DNA of 64,000 nucleotides from JBBDST01 sp040904765 (GTDB lineage: Bacteria > Actinomycetota > Nitriliruptoria > Nitriliruptorales > Nitriliruptoraceae), in NCBI GenBank assembly GCA_040904765.1, contig JBBDST010000057.1, forward strand, positions 15,045-79,044. Reading direction: 5' to 3'. The first letter of the stretch is position 1, and each line of letters begins with the position of its first letter. This document shows, piece after piece, positions 7,165-16,019 of the stretch. The notes beneath the pieces are model-generated. The model made no database searches, was not told the origin of the DNA, and worked only from the letters and a program-made list of their open reading frames with translations. A program made the translations under genes and the position numbers.

Positions 7165-9894
7165 TCAGTCGCGGGCAACTTCGACGCTGCGGAACGCCTC
7201 AATGACGTCGCCTTCTTTCACGTCTTGGAACTTGTCCAGACCAATCCCGCATTCGAAGCCTTCGCGGACCTCACGGACGTCGTCTTTAAAGCGACGCAGT
7301 GACGACATAGTGTCTTCGGCTACGACAACGCCTTCGCGAATCACCCGTACGCCGGCGTCACGCTGCACTTCGCCACGTGTCACCATGCAACCGAACACAA
7401 ATCCGCGTGGTGTCTTGAACACTTCACGTACCTGAGCTTCACCGAGAATTTCTTCGCGGAACTCCGGTGCACGCAAGCCCTTCACTGCAGCCTGAATGTC
7501 TTCAATGGCTTCGTAGATGATCCGGTAAGTGCGGACGTCCACTCCGGTGCGTTCAATTTCTTCGCGGGCGTTGGCTCCAGGACGGACGTTGAACGCCACA
7601 ATAATGGCGTCAGACGCTTCCGCGAGCCGCACGTCACCTTGCGAAATTGCGCCGACACCTTTGCTCAACACTCTCACTTGGACTTCTTCCAGTTCGAGTT
7701 TGAGTAGTGCGTCTTCAAGTGCTTCAGCTGAACCGGAGACGTCCGCTTTGATAATGACGTTCAAGACGGCTTTGCCGCCAGCTTGCACCGCAGAAGTGAA
7801 TTCTTCCAGGGTGCTTGGGCGTCGTTCGGCCAGTTCCTTGCGTCGTTCACGTGCCGAACGCCGTTGTGCAACATCACGGGCGAGGCGTTCAGCATCAACA
7901 ACACGGAACTCGTCGCCTGCTTCAGGAACCTCAGTCAACCCAACGACCTGAACCGGACGGGCCGGTTCAGCCACATCGATCGTGTTACCGTTTTCATCAA
8001 ACATCGCACGGATCTTGCCGTCGGCGGTACCAGCAACCAACACATCGCCGCGATGCAGCGTGCCACCTTGCACCAGCAGCGTTGCAATCGGTCCGCGACC
8101 GCGATCTAGGTGGGCTTCAACAACACGGCCACGCGCCTGTTTAGACGGGTTGGCAGTCAGTTCAAGCAAGTCTGCTTGCAACAGCACTACTTCCAGCAGT
8201 TCGTCAAGTCCCTGACGGGTTTTGGCGGATACTTGAACCATCGGCACATCGCCGCCAAAAGACTCGGCGACCACATCTACTTCAGTTAACTGTGCCATCA
8301 CCTTGGTCGGGTCAGCGCCTTCAACATCCATCTTGTTGATGGCAACCACGATTGGCACTTGGGCTGCTTTGGCATGCGCAATTGCTTCGCGTGTTTGTGG
8401 CATCACACCGTCGTTTGCCGCAACTACCAGAATCGCAACGTCGGTGATCTGCGCGCCACGAGCACGCATCGCGGTGAATGCTTCGTGACCGGGCGTGTCA
8501 ATAAATGTGATACGTCGGTCGCCGTTTGAAATCTGGTAGGCACCGATGTGCTGGGTGATCCCACCAGCTTCGGTGGACACGACGTCAGTCAGACGAATCG
8601 CATCCAACAACAGGGTCTTACCGTGGTCAACGTGACCCATGACAGTGATAATCGGCGGACGTGACACTAGATCAGCATCGATATCGGGAGTTTCCACGCC
8701 AAATTCGAGTTCCTCTTCAGAGAGGAAATACACCTCAACACTCAGGTCAGCGCAGATGATTTCGACCGTGTCGTCTGGCAGTGTTTGCTGCACAGTCGCC
8801 ATCTCACCCATCTCAAACACTTTTTTCACCAGCGCCGCGCCAGCCACACCGAGCTTGTCCGCGAGTTCTCCCACGGTGACACCCGACACGACTTCAACTC
8901 GCTCAATGGTGATTTGATCCTCAAGCGGAATGTCGCGCCGCAGCGGACCGCGCTGTTGGACTTCTTGCTCCTCGGGCGAAGTGCGCTCCCGCTTCTTCTT
9001 TTTCCGGCTTTTGCCAGTTCCTGCCGGAGCGCCACCAGGCGCACCAGGACCACCGCTTGGCGCTCCACCAGGTCCACCGCCAAGCCCTTGCGGGCCGCGG
9101 GTTGCTGGAGACTGACGGTACGGGCTTGACGGCGTACGGGGTTTGCCGGCATCACCTGCTGCACGCTGTGGGCGTGCCGACGACGGCGCGCCAGCACCTT
9201 GGCGCGGGGCGCCCGCGGGTGCTTGCGGTCGTGGGGGGGCTTTACGCAGCGGTGGCGGGACGGCGCGTCGGCCAGTGCCCTCTTGGGGCAGACCTTTCGC
9301 GCTCGGCCGTTTTTCACCGACTGCTTGCCCAGGTTCGGCACTTGGCGGCGGTGTGGTCACCGGCGGCGCAACTCGGGTTGCAGGGCGCATCGGCGCTTCG
9401 CCTGGCTTTAAGCGTGGCGGTGGTGCACCAGGCATACGCATCGCTGCAGCTGCAGCATCAGATGCGGCTGTTGATGCCTCAGGCGCTGACGCTTCAGGCG
9501 TTACTGTGGCCGCAGTTGGCGTATCGGCAGATGCGGCAGGTGAGGCTGTGGTTCCAGCCGGCACTTCCGCTGTTGCTTCTTCGGCGACTTGCTGTTGACG
9601 CAGATGCGGAGGCAGCACTTTGGCCGCTTTCTTGCTCTCTGGCGCCGCAGGCGTTGCCATTGCGCGATATCGCTCGAGTTCATCTTGTTCACGCTTGCGC
9701 CGGGCATCATCGTCGCTTTTGCGGTCATCTTCTGAGCGCCCTAACGAATCACGAAAACGGGCGGCGTCAGCGTCAGCGACCGATGAGGAGTGGCTTTTGG
9801 CCTCAATCCCTAAGTCTTCAAGACGACGCAGGACTTCACGATTATGAAGTCCTGACTCTTTGGCCAATTCATACACGCGGACCTTGTTGCTCAC
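7165..9894 (-). CDS. infB: Translation initiation factor IF-2
   Basis: GTPase that delivers fMet-tRNA to the 30S initiation complex. Domain order: an IF2-N segment (RVYELAKESGLHNREVLRRLEDLGI), a very long low-complexity linker rich in Pro, Ala, Gly and basic residues (about residues 80-310, ending in KSRKKKKRERTS), a second IF2-N domain, then the G domain from about residue 415 with GHVDHGKT, DTPGHEAF and NKMD, and C-terminal domains II-IV. At 909 residues it is in the actinobacterial size range, where the linker is expanded. The GTG start follows GAGGAG. It is flanked by ylxR and ylxP as usual. Confidence 0.97.
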   Translation of the reverse strand: MSNKVRVYELAKESGLHNREVLRRLEDLGIEAKSHSSSVADADAARFRDSLGRSEDDRKSDDDARRKREQDELERYRAMATPAAPESKKAAKVLPPHLRQQQVAEEATAEVPAGTTASPAASADTPTAATVTPEASAPEASTAASDAAAAAMRMPGAPPPRLKPGEAPMRPATRVAPPVTTPPPSAEPGQAVGEKRPSAKGLPQEGTGRRAVPPPLRKAPPRPQAPAGAPRQGAGAPSSARPQRAAGDAGKPRTPSSPYRQSPATRGPQGLGGGPGGAPSGGPGAPGGAPAGTGKSRKKKKRERTSPEEQEVQQRGPLRRDIPLEDQITIERVEVVSGVTVGELADKLGVAGAALVKKVFEMGEMATVQQTLPDDTVEIICADLSVEVYFLSEEELEFGVETPDIDADLVSRPPIITVMGHVDHGKTLLLDAIRLTDVVSTEAGGITQHIGAYQISNGDRRITFIDTPGHEAFTAMRARGAQITDVAILVVAANDGVMPQTREAIAHAKAAQVPIVVAINKMDVEGADPTKVMAQLTEVDVVAESFGGDVPMVQVSAKTRQGLDELLEVVLLQADLLELTANPSKQARGRVVEAHLDRGRGPIATLLVQGGTLHRGDVLVAGTADGKIRAMFDENGNTIDVAEPARPVQVVGLTEVPEAGDEFRVVDAERLARDVAQRRSARERRKELAERRPSTLEEFTSAVQAGGKAVLNVIIKADVSGSAEALEDALLKLELEEVQVRVLSKGVGAISQGDVRLAEASDAIIVAFNVRPGANAREEIERTGVDVRTYRIIYEAIEDIQAAVKGLRAPEFREEILGEAQVREVFKTPRGFVFGCMVTRGEVQRDAGVRVIREGVVVAEDTMSSLRRFKDDVREVREGFECGIGLDKFQDVKEGDVIEAFRSVEVARD

Positions 9895-9920
9895 GTGTTT
9901 TCACTCCTCACAGCGTGGTA

Positions 9921-10217
9921 TCACGCTCGGTGGTATTCCACCGTGTCATGCAGTTGGTCAAGCGCGGCGGTGCATTGCGGGCCCCACGCGTTGTGGAGTC
10001 GTAACGCCCGACGCAGTACTGCTGCGTCGCGCCGGCGAGCCAGCGCAACACACTGCGGTGTCGGACAAATGTATGCCCCCCTACCGGGAAGCCGTGTGTC
10101 AGGATCGGCGCGAACATCAGTAGCCGTTCGCGCCAGTCGAACAAGTGTGCTTTTGGGGCTCACTGTACGACAGCTAACACAGGTGCGTAGCGGTACGCGA
10201 GGCGTATCGCCATGCAA
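9921..10217 (-). CDS. ylxR: YlxR (DUF448) RNA-binding protein
   Basis: A 98-residue protein with the DUF448 pattern RTCVSCR near the N-terminus, LVRLARTA, LPGRGAYICPTPQCV and RRDAAVLRRALRL. The family lies between nusA and infB in most Gram-positives; reported roles include nucleoid association and binding RNA of the RNase P or ribosome systems, so only a general RNA-binding role is assigned. A TTG start is selected because it is preceded by an AAGGAAG ribosome binding site at a 5-nt spacing and no ATG fits. It is 42 bases after nusA. Confidence 0.88.
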   Translation of the reverse strand: MHGDTPRVPLRTCVSCRTVSPKSTLVRLARTATDVRADPDTRLPGRGAYICPTPQCVALARRRDAAVLRRALRLHNAWGPQCTAALDQLHDTVEYHRA

Positions 10218-10259
10218 GGGTACTTCCTTTCCGTCATAGTGCCGTGGTTTGGCGAGACT

Positions 10260-11432
10260 TTACGCCCCGTCGGTGGTGTCTTTCACAGCAGGAGTATCGT
10301 CCCCGTCAGCTTCCTGATCGTCAAGTGCAGCCTGTCGGGCCGCCTCGGCAGTCACGTAGGCATCTTCGATCGCTTTGGTGCCGGCGTCGGAGAGCGGATT
10401 ACCGAATTCGTCGATCAAACCGGCGTCAAACGCCTGCTGGAACGCTTGTTGTTCTTCGGCAAACTGGCTTTCTGATTTGATGTCGATCCGCCAGCCGGTG
10501 AGCCGTGCAGCCAAGCGCGCGTTTTGGCCTTCACGGCCAATCGCCAACGATAGCTGGTAGTCAGGCACGATCACCAGCGCCGTACCGTCGTCGGGATACA
10601 GGTAGACGTTGGCGACTTTTGCTGGCGAGAGCGCGTTAGCGACAAGATCTTCTGGCTGATCTGCCCAGCGGATAATGTCAATGCGTTCGAGTTCTTCGCC
10701 GTGGAGCTCTTTTTGCACGCTGCGGGCACGCTGACCGGCCGGGCCGACACATGCACCGACCGGGTCGACGTCTGCGTTGTGGGACATCACGGCAACTTTG
10801 GTGCGATGTCCCGCTTCGCGGGCGATGCCTTTGATTTCGACGATGCCAGCCTCAATTTCGGGGACTTCTAAGGCGAACAGGCCAACTACGAGCGCCGGGT
10901 GGGTGCGTGAGGCAATGATTTGAGCGCCGCGTTGTTGCTTGCGTACTTCGATCACGACCGCACGGGTGTAGGCGCCGTGTTCGAGCCGTTCGTTTGGGAT
11001 CTGTTCAGCGAACGGTAGCAGTGCTTCGGTTCGGCCAAGTTCGATCAGAGTGACGTTGTGTTGCTGGCTGACAGTGCCAGAGACAATATCGCCTTCACGG
11101 CCGACAAATTCGCCGTAAGCAACTTCGCGTTCAGCTTCACGTAACCGCTGCAACAGCACCTGTTTCGCTGTTTGAGCGATGATACGTCCCAGGTCAGTTG
11201 GTTCTTCGCGCCATTCGGAAACGATGTTGCCATCATCGTCAAGTTCCTGCGCGAACAGCACAACTTCGCCGCTGATCCGGTCAATTGACACCCGGGTCTC
11301 ATCGGCAGTTTCTTGCAGCGAACGCTTGTAGGCGGACGCAATCGCAGACTCTAAAGCTTCCACGACGGTGAGGAGATCGATCCCTTTTTCGCGTTCGATC
11401 TGCCGTAGGGCGTCGATATCAACGTTTTTCAC
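10260..11432 (-). CDS. nusA: Transcription termination/antitermination factor NusA
   Basis: RNA polymerase-associated factor controlling pausing, termination and rRNA antitermination. The 390-residue protein shows the N-terminal RNAP-binding domain (IEREKGIDLLTVVEALESAIASAYKRS), an S1 domain (GREGDIVSGTVSQQ), and two KH domains with GACVGPAGQRARSVQKELHGE and LSLAIGREGQNARLAARLTGW. It ends in an acidic tail. The GTG start has GGAGG six bases upstream. It follows rimP closely, the conserved rimP-nusA-ylxR-infB operon. Confidence 0.96.
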   Translation of the reverse strand: MKNVDIDALRQIEREKGIDLLTVVEALESAIASAYKRSLQETADETRVSIDRISGEVVLFAQELDDDGNIVSEWREEPTDLGRIIAQTAKQVLLQRLREAEREVAYGEFVGREGDIVSGTVSQQHNVTLIELGRTEALLPFAEQIPNERLEHGAYTRAVVIEVRKQQRGAQIIASRTHPALVVGLFALEVPEIEAGIVEIKGIAREAGHRTKVAVMSHNADVDPVGACVGPAGQRARSVQKELHGEELERIDIIRWADQPEDLVANALSPAKVANVYLYPDDGTALVIVPDYQLSLAIGREGQNARLAARLTGWRIDIKSESQFAEEQQAFQQAFDAGLIDEFGNPLSDAGTKAIEDAYVTAEAARQAALDDQEADGDDTPAVKDTTDGA

Positions 11433-11450
11433 AGTTTGCCTCCAAAATCC

Positions 11451-11915
11451 TCACCACGGCAGCACAACATGGGCTGACGTTATTCCCGTCAGGGGCACCG
11501 TCACGGTCGCACTGTCGCCGTTAGCAAGAACGACCGTGTCCTCGTCGACTGCATCAATCCGGCCGGTTACTGGCATGTCGAATGACGGATGTTCCACCAC
11601 CACCGTGCGAGTGATATTGCGGCGAAAATCGCGCGGCCGCAGCAGTGGCTGATCTGCCCCTGGTGAACTGACCTCAAGCACGTATTTTGATGCGATCGGG
11701 TCGGCGTCATCCAGCGCGCGTGCAAGCGCACGTGACAGGCGCGCGATGACATCGATGTCGACACTGTCAATGGTTTCGTCCACCGGTTCGACAATAACCC
11801 GCAGCACGGCACGGGATTGATGTGGGGTAAAGGTGATGTCGAGCACCTGAGCTTCGAATTCGCCGGCAGCGCCCTGCGCTAATTCCCACACTACTGAACT
11901 CACCGCGTCACTCAT
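11451..11915 (-). CDS. rimP: Ribosome maturation factor RimP
   Basis: Factor for early 30S assembly. The ATG at this position has a near-perfect AAGGAGGT ribosome binding site six bases upstream, giving 154 residues; a longer frame upstream lacks support. Seen are RVIVEPVDETIDSVDIDVIARLS and the hallmark YVLEVSSPGADQPLLRPRDFRRNI. It is the first gene of the nusA-infB operon, preceded by two terminator-like hairpins, so a promoter should lie within the roughly 50 bases before its ribosome binding site, though none is obvious. Confidence 0.93.
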   Translation of the reverse strand: MSDAVSSVVWELAQGAAGEFEAQVLDITFTPHQSRAVLRVIVEPVDETIDSVDIDVIARLSRALARALDDADPIASKYVLEVSSPGADQPLLRPRDFRRNITRTVVVEHPSFDMPVTGRIDAVDEDTVVLANGDSATVTVPLTGITSAHVVLPW

Positions 11916-11967
11916 GGCGCTACCTCCTTGGTGTGTTCGTAAGGGAAATATTGGGGGTTTTGTCGGC

Positions 11968-11992
11968 AAAAAACACGTTCTGTGGGTGTTTT
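11968..11992 (-). terminator. Terminator-like hairpin upstream of rimP
   Basis: A 7-bp stem (AAAACAC with GTGTTTT, 9-nt loop) whose 3' arm runs into TTTT TT on the minus strand. It is the second of two hairpins between ispG and rimP. An intrinsic terminator is the simplest reading, although the stem is AT-rich and it could instead act as a leader attenuator for the rimP operon. Confidence 0.45.
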
Positions 11993-12002
11993 AGTGAACA
12001 AA

Positions 12003-12021
12003 CAGCCGGCCCAGCGGGCCG
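12003..12021 (-). terminator. GC-rich terminator hairpin after ispG
   Basis: An 8-bp perfect GC stem (GCCGGCCC with GGGCCGGC, 3-nt loop) followed on the minus strand by TGTTTGTT. It lies about 160 bases downstream of the ispG stop. With the hairpin that follows it, this probably separates the rpsB-to-ispG run from the rimP operon. The rest of this roughly 265-base gap holds another weak GC hairpin and no open frame with a ribosome binding site. Confidence 0.55.
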
Positions 12022-12180
12022 GCCGTCGCAGACTGTATGCGCCGTATCACCGTGTGTGATTCGTGTCCACTCGTCGTACGGGTTTGCTGATCATTCAACA
12101 CAACATGGCGGGCCGTGAAGCCCGCGAGCGATGCGACTGTAGCACGCAGACCTGCTGGCGGCTAACGATCGGCAGGGAGT

Positions 12181-13344
12181 TTAGGCTACGACCGGGGCGC
12201 CTTCACCGCGTTCGGCACGAATTTCATCAGCCATCTCATTGGCGTAATGGACGAGTGCTTCGACGATGTCTTCTTCTCGTACGGTGGCGATTTTTTCGCC
12301 CTTGCGAATAATGTCGCCTTTGCCGTTGCCGGCAGCCACCCCAAGGTCCGCTTCGCGAGCTTCGCCTGGTCCGTTCACAACACAGCCCATCACGGCAACC
12401 CGTAGGGGTGCATCGAGGCCCTCGAGGGCTTTTTGGACGTCTTCAGCCAGCGTCCACACGTCGACCTGAGCGCGCCCGCACGACGGGCAGGACACAACAT
12501 CAAGGCCACGTTCACGCAGATGTAATGCTTCAAGGATGGCGATACCTGCTTTGACTTCTTCGACCGGATCGGCAGACAACGACACCCTGATGGTGTCCCC
12601 AATTCCTTCAGCTAATAGCGCGCCGATGCCAACAGCCGATTTAATCGAGCCGGTGTGAAGCGGGCCTGCTTCGGTGACTCCCAGATGCAGCGGATAGTCA
12701 CAACGCTGAGCAAGCAGACGGTAGGTCTGGATCATTACCCACGGGTCGGAATGCTTCACACTGATTTTGGTGTTGTAAAACCCGACGTCTTCAAGCAGAC
12801 GGACTTCTTGTAACGCGGAAGCGACCATCGCTTCGGGTGTGGGGCCACCAAACTGCGCCAAAATGTCATCTTCAAGCGACCCGCCGTTCACCCCGATACG
12901 AATCGCCACACCAGCGTCGCTTGCAAGGCGGCCAAGGAGCGCCACTTTGTCGTGAAATTTGATGTTGCCCGGATTGATGCGAACCCCAGCACAGCCGGCT
13001 TCGATGGCAAGGACCGCATATTTCCACTGGAAGTGGATGTCGGCAATCACCGGAATGCGCGCATGTTCAGCGATGTATTGCAACGCTTCGGCATCTTCGC
13101 GACGCGGCACCGCGACCCGGACCACATCTGCACCGGCAGCTTGGGCCGAAGCAATCGCCTGTAACGTCAGGTCAGCTTCGTGCGTTGGTGTCACCGTCAT
13201 GGTTTGCACGCTCACCGGAGCGTCACCACCGACCTTCAACGGGCCAAGGGTGATCTGACGTGACTGGCGCCGAACGGGTCCCGCAAGGCCTTCCTGAGCC
13301 GGCGCGCCATTTGCAAGCGGCAGGGCAACAGGCGGGGTCTTCAT
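12181..13344 (-). CDS. ispG: 4-hydroxy-3-methylbut-2-enyl diphosphate synthase (flavodoxin), GcpE
   Basis: Penultimate step of the MEP isoprenoid pathway, a [4Fe-4S] enzyme reducing MEcPP to HMBPP. The cluster ligands are visible: CPSC (residues 286 and 289) and GCVVNGPGEA (Cys 321), with the family's conserved Glu in the last motif. The N-terminal TIM-barrel half has VSVQTMT, ADIHFQWKYA and VRINPGNI. The start is placed at the ATG with AAGGAG six bases upstream, not at the in-frame GTG five codons earlier. At 387 residues it lacks the insert domain of plant and Chlamydia forms. It follows dxr and rseP, grouping two MEP enzymes. Confidence 0.96.
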   Translation of the reverse strand: MKTPPVALPLANGAPAQEGLAGPVRRQSRQITLGPLKVGGDAPVSVQTMTVTPTHEADLTLQAIASAQAAGADVVRVAVPRREDAEALQYIAEHARIPVIADIHFQWKYAVLAIEAGCAGVRINPGNIKFHDKVALLGRLASDAGVAIRIGVNGGSLEDDILAQFGGPTPEAMVASALQEVRLLEDVGFYNTKISVKHSDPWVMIQTYRLLAQRCDYPLHLGVTEAGPLHTGSIKSAVGIGALLAEGIGDTIRVSLSADPVEEVKAGIAILEALHLRERGLDVVSCPSCGRAQVDVWTLAEDVQKALEGLDAPLRVAVMGCVVNGPGEAREADLGVAAGNGKGDIIRKGEKIATVREEDIVEALVHYANEMADEIRAERGEGAPVVA

Positions 13345-13386
13345 GGGCTGCTCCTTCACCGTGGCACGAACACCAACAAGGTACCT

Positions 13387-14841
13387 CTAGCCAAACGTCA
13401 ACGGGTTACGTAGGTCAAGCCAAACGGTTGCGACGAGCACCACCAGCAGCACCGCAAAAACGGGGATTGCCACCGACGTAATGACGCGCGGGTCCACCCG
13501 GAACACGCCGTGGCGGCCACGCCGACGGCGCACCGCCGTGCCCACTTTTTCAATCGACAGCACAGCCAGATGTCCGCCATCAAACGGCGGCAACGGCAGC
13601 AGGTTAAAGATAAACAAGAACACGTTGACATAGGCGATCAAAAACAGCAGCGCAAACACACCATTTGGCCCTGAATCGGCCGTTTGGCCGGCCAAAGACG
13701 CAACTCCGATTACCGACACGGCACCGTCGGGGTCACGGTCTTGCGCCCCAACGGAGGTCGATACCAACGAGCCAAGCCCCGAGGGAGAAAAAATGGTTGC
13801 GATGCCTCGCACACTCGCATTCACCATAGGCGCCACTCCACCCAGCGGATGCAGATCACTGCCGCGAGCTGCGGTGATCACACTTTCACTAAACGTCAGT
13901 TTGCGTTCACGCGGTGCCGGCAAGAACCCGGCGACACCAACTGTTTCGCCGGTTGCTTCATCCACCACCGCGTTTGGTGTGATGATGAGGCGCAGTTGTT
14001 CTTCGTCACGTTGCACATCAAAGGCAAGTGGTTCATTGGGTTGGGAACGAATCAGTTCACGAGTAGCCGCAAACGTGTCTGCCGGTGTTCCACCGACCCG
14101 AAGAATCGTGTCACCGACCTGTAATCCGCCCGTTTGAGCCGGCGAGTCGTCAACGATCGAACCAACCGTCTGGCTTGGTTCGGCCGTTGGTAGGGTGAAC
14201 GTGAGGTAGGCAAAAAACAGTAGTCCGAACGCAACCAGCAGATGGGTTGCCGGACCGACCACAACAGCCACCGCACGCTGCCACGGCGGACGGTCTTGAT
14301 AAAACCGCTGTTCGTCGCCACGAAACACACGCCAGGCCAGGTCACCCACACGTGCTGATGTGCCAATTTCGGTGGTGAGGACTTCCGTGAGATACCGGTC
14401 CCGGCTCACTTCAGCGTGGGTTGTGTCAGCCTGATCGTCGTTGCCGGCAAACGCTTCAATGCGACGGCGGATGCGTTCGCGCACTTGACGTGAAGCACCA
14501 CGTTCTTTCAGCAGATCTTCAAGCCGGTCACAAAATGCTGACGAAAACGTGCCGGCGGGGCTTTGATCAAGTTCGCCTGCGACAACGTCGTACACCGGTT
14601 GGCGACGTTCATCCTGATCGCCCATCCCCCGAATGGTGACAAATCCACCCAGAGGAAACAGCTTCACCCCATACTCGGTTTCACCGATCTGACGGGCATA
14701 CAGGGTGGGTCCAAAGCCGACGAAGTAACGGTCAGCTCGCATACCGAAAGCTTTCGCAGCTACTAAATGCCCAAGTTCGTGGATAAGTACAGCCACGAGA
14801 ATCGCAACAAAAAACAGGGTGATGGCAACACCTGAACTCAT
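13387..14841 (-). CDS. rseP: Site-2 protease family zinc metalloprotease (RseP/Rip1-like) with a cytoplasmic insert
   Basis: Intramembrane protease that cleaves anti-sigma factors and other membrane substrates. The zinc motif HELGH is at residues 21-25 inside the first transmembrane segment; a PDZ domain follows (residues about 250-320), and the second metal/active motif NLLPLPPFDGGHL lies near the C-terminus. Residues about 74-178 form an extra, charged, largely helical segment between GGFVTIRGM and FYQDRPPWQR, making the protein 484 residues against about 400-450 for common homologues. The ATG overlaps the dxr stop as ATGA. Placement next to dxr and ispG matches other actinobacteria. Confidence 0.92.
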   Translation of the reverse strand: MSSGVAITLFFVAILVAVLIHELGHLVAAKAFGMRADRYFVGFGPTLYARQIGETEYGVKLFPLGGFVTIRGMGDQDERRQPVYDVVAGELDQSPAGTFSSAFCDRLEDLLKERGASRQVRERIRRRIEAFAGNDDQADTTHAEVSRDRYLTEVLTTEIGTSARVGDLAWRVFRGDEQRFYQDRPPWQRAVAVVVGPATHLLVAFGLLFFAYLTFTLPTAEPSQTVGSIVDDSPAQTGGLQVGDTILRVGGTPADTFAATRELIRSQPNEPLAFDVQRDEEQLRLIITPNAVVDEATGETVGVAGFLPAPRERKLTFSESVITAARGSDLHPLGGVAPMVNASVRGIATIFSPSGLGSLVSTSVGAQDRDPDGAVSVIGVASLAGQTADSGPNGVFALLFLIAYVNVFLFIFNLLPLPPFDGGHLAVLSIEKVGTAVRRRRGRHGVFRVDPRVITSVAIPVFAVLLVVLVATVWLDLRNPLTFG

Positions 14842-16019
14842 GCACAACCTCGCTTCGTTAAGACCGTGGCTGCGGTCCTTCGTGCCCACCGGTCTAACTG
14901 CGTGACATCGTCGACATCACGTGGCGGCGTAGGGTGTGTTTGGGCATACCGTTCCAGCGTGTCAGCGACCACCTCGGCAATCGCAAGAAACGCCAAGTTG
15001 TCGTGCACAAACGCGCCAACTGCTTCTTCGTTGGCGGCATTTACTACCAGCGGATAGCCGCCACCACGCGTCCCCGCATCAATAGCAAGATCCAGCGCCC
15101 GAAATACGTCACGGTCGACTGGTTCAAAATTGAGTGTTTGTGGTTGGGTGAAGTCACAGGCCACGAACGCGTGATCAAGCCGGTTTGGCCATGCCATAGC
15201 AAGTTGAATAGGCAGCCGCATGTCTGGCGGGGAGAGTTGCGCCAGCGTTGATCCGTCAACAAACTGCACCATCGAATGCACCACCGATTCGGGATGCACT
15301 ACCACCTCAATCTGGTCGTATCCAATCCCGAACAGATGATGAGCCTCGATCACTTCAAGACCTTTGTTCATCATCGTCGCCGAGTTGATGGTGACCATCT
15401 GGCCCATCGTCCAGGTCGGATGTTTCAGCGCATCGGCGAGGGTAACCTGAGCAAGTTCGGCGCGTGTTCGACCCCGAAACGGCCCACCGGATGCAGTTAA
15501 CGTCAGTTTTGCTACTTCACGTCGGGAGCCGCCGCGAAGCGCCTGAGCCAGCGCAGAATGCTCCGAATCGACCGGAATGAGCGCATGTTCACGTCCGCCA
15601 GCCCGCATGGCCGCAGCGACCACGAGTTCTCCGCCGGCAACTAGACTTTCCTTGTTCGCTAACGCCACAGGCGTGCCGGCGTTCAGTGCCGCCAACGTTG
15701 GCCCCAAACCAACCGCGCCCGTAATGCCGTTCATAACTAGATCGCAGTCAAGTGCGGCAAGTTCGGTAGCTGCCAGCGGTCCGTCAATCACCTGCGCATT
15801 TGTATGGTGGCGTAATTGTGCGGCCGCGTCACGGTCAGCAACAGCCAGCGTGCCGACCGAAAAGCGCCCTGCCAAATCAGCGAGTGCCGCCGCGTTGTGG
15901 TTGGCAGATGCCCCGACAATGTCGAACGCGCCCGGATGTGCGGCGACGACCTCAAGGGCCTGTTGGCCGATTGAACCGGTAGCTCCTAAGAGAACAAGCC
16001 GTTTCGGTGCGGCGGTCAT
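14838..16019 (-). CDS. dxr: 1-deoxy-D-xylulose 5-phosphate reductoisomerase
   Basis: First committed step of the MEP pathway, NADPH-dependent. The N-terminal dinucleotide motif is LGATGSIGQQALEVV; substrate and metal residues are in ALANKESLVAGGELV, PVDSEHSALAQAL and TLTASGGPFRG, and the loop TWTMGQMVTINSATMMNKGLEVIEAHHLFG is intact. At 393 residues it has the normal length. It overlaps rlmN upstream and rseP downstream by four bases each, so the three genes are translationally coupled. Confidence 0.97.
   Translation of the reverse strand: MTAAPKRLVLLGATGSIGQQALEVVAAHPGAFDIVGASANHNAAALADLAGRFSVGTLAVADRDAAAQLRHHTNAQVIDGPLAATELAALDCDLVMNGITGAVGLGPTLAALNAGTPVALANKESLVAGGELVVAAAMRAGGREHALIPVDSEHSALAQALRGGSRREVAKLTLTASGGPFRGRTRAELAQVTLADALKHPTWTMGQMVTINSATMMNKGLEVIEAHHLFGIGYDQIEVVVHPESVVHSMVQFVDGSTLAQLSPPDMRLPIQLAMAWPNRLDHAFVACDFTQPQTLNFEPVDRDVFRALDLAIDAGTRGGGYPLVVNAANEEAVGAFVHDNLAFLAIAEVVADTLERYAQTHPTPPRDVDDVTQLDRWARRTAATVLTKRGCA

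Noticed and set aside
9057..10004. A 315-codon open frame on the plus strand opposite infB
   Set aside because: It lies wholly antisense to the low-complexity N-terminal region of IF-2; its protein is repetitive and matches no known fold pattern. The GC-rich codon bias of infB keeps the opposite frame open.
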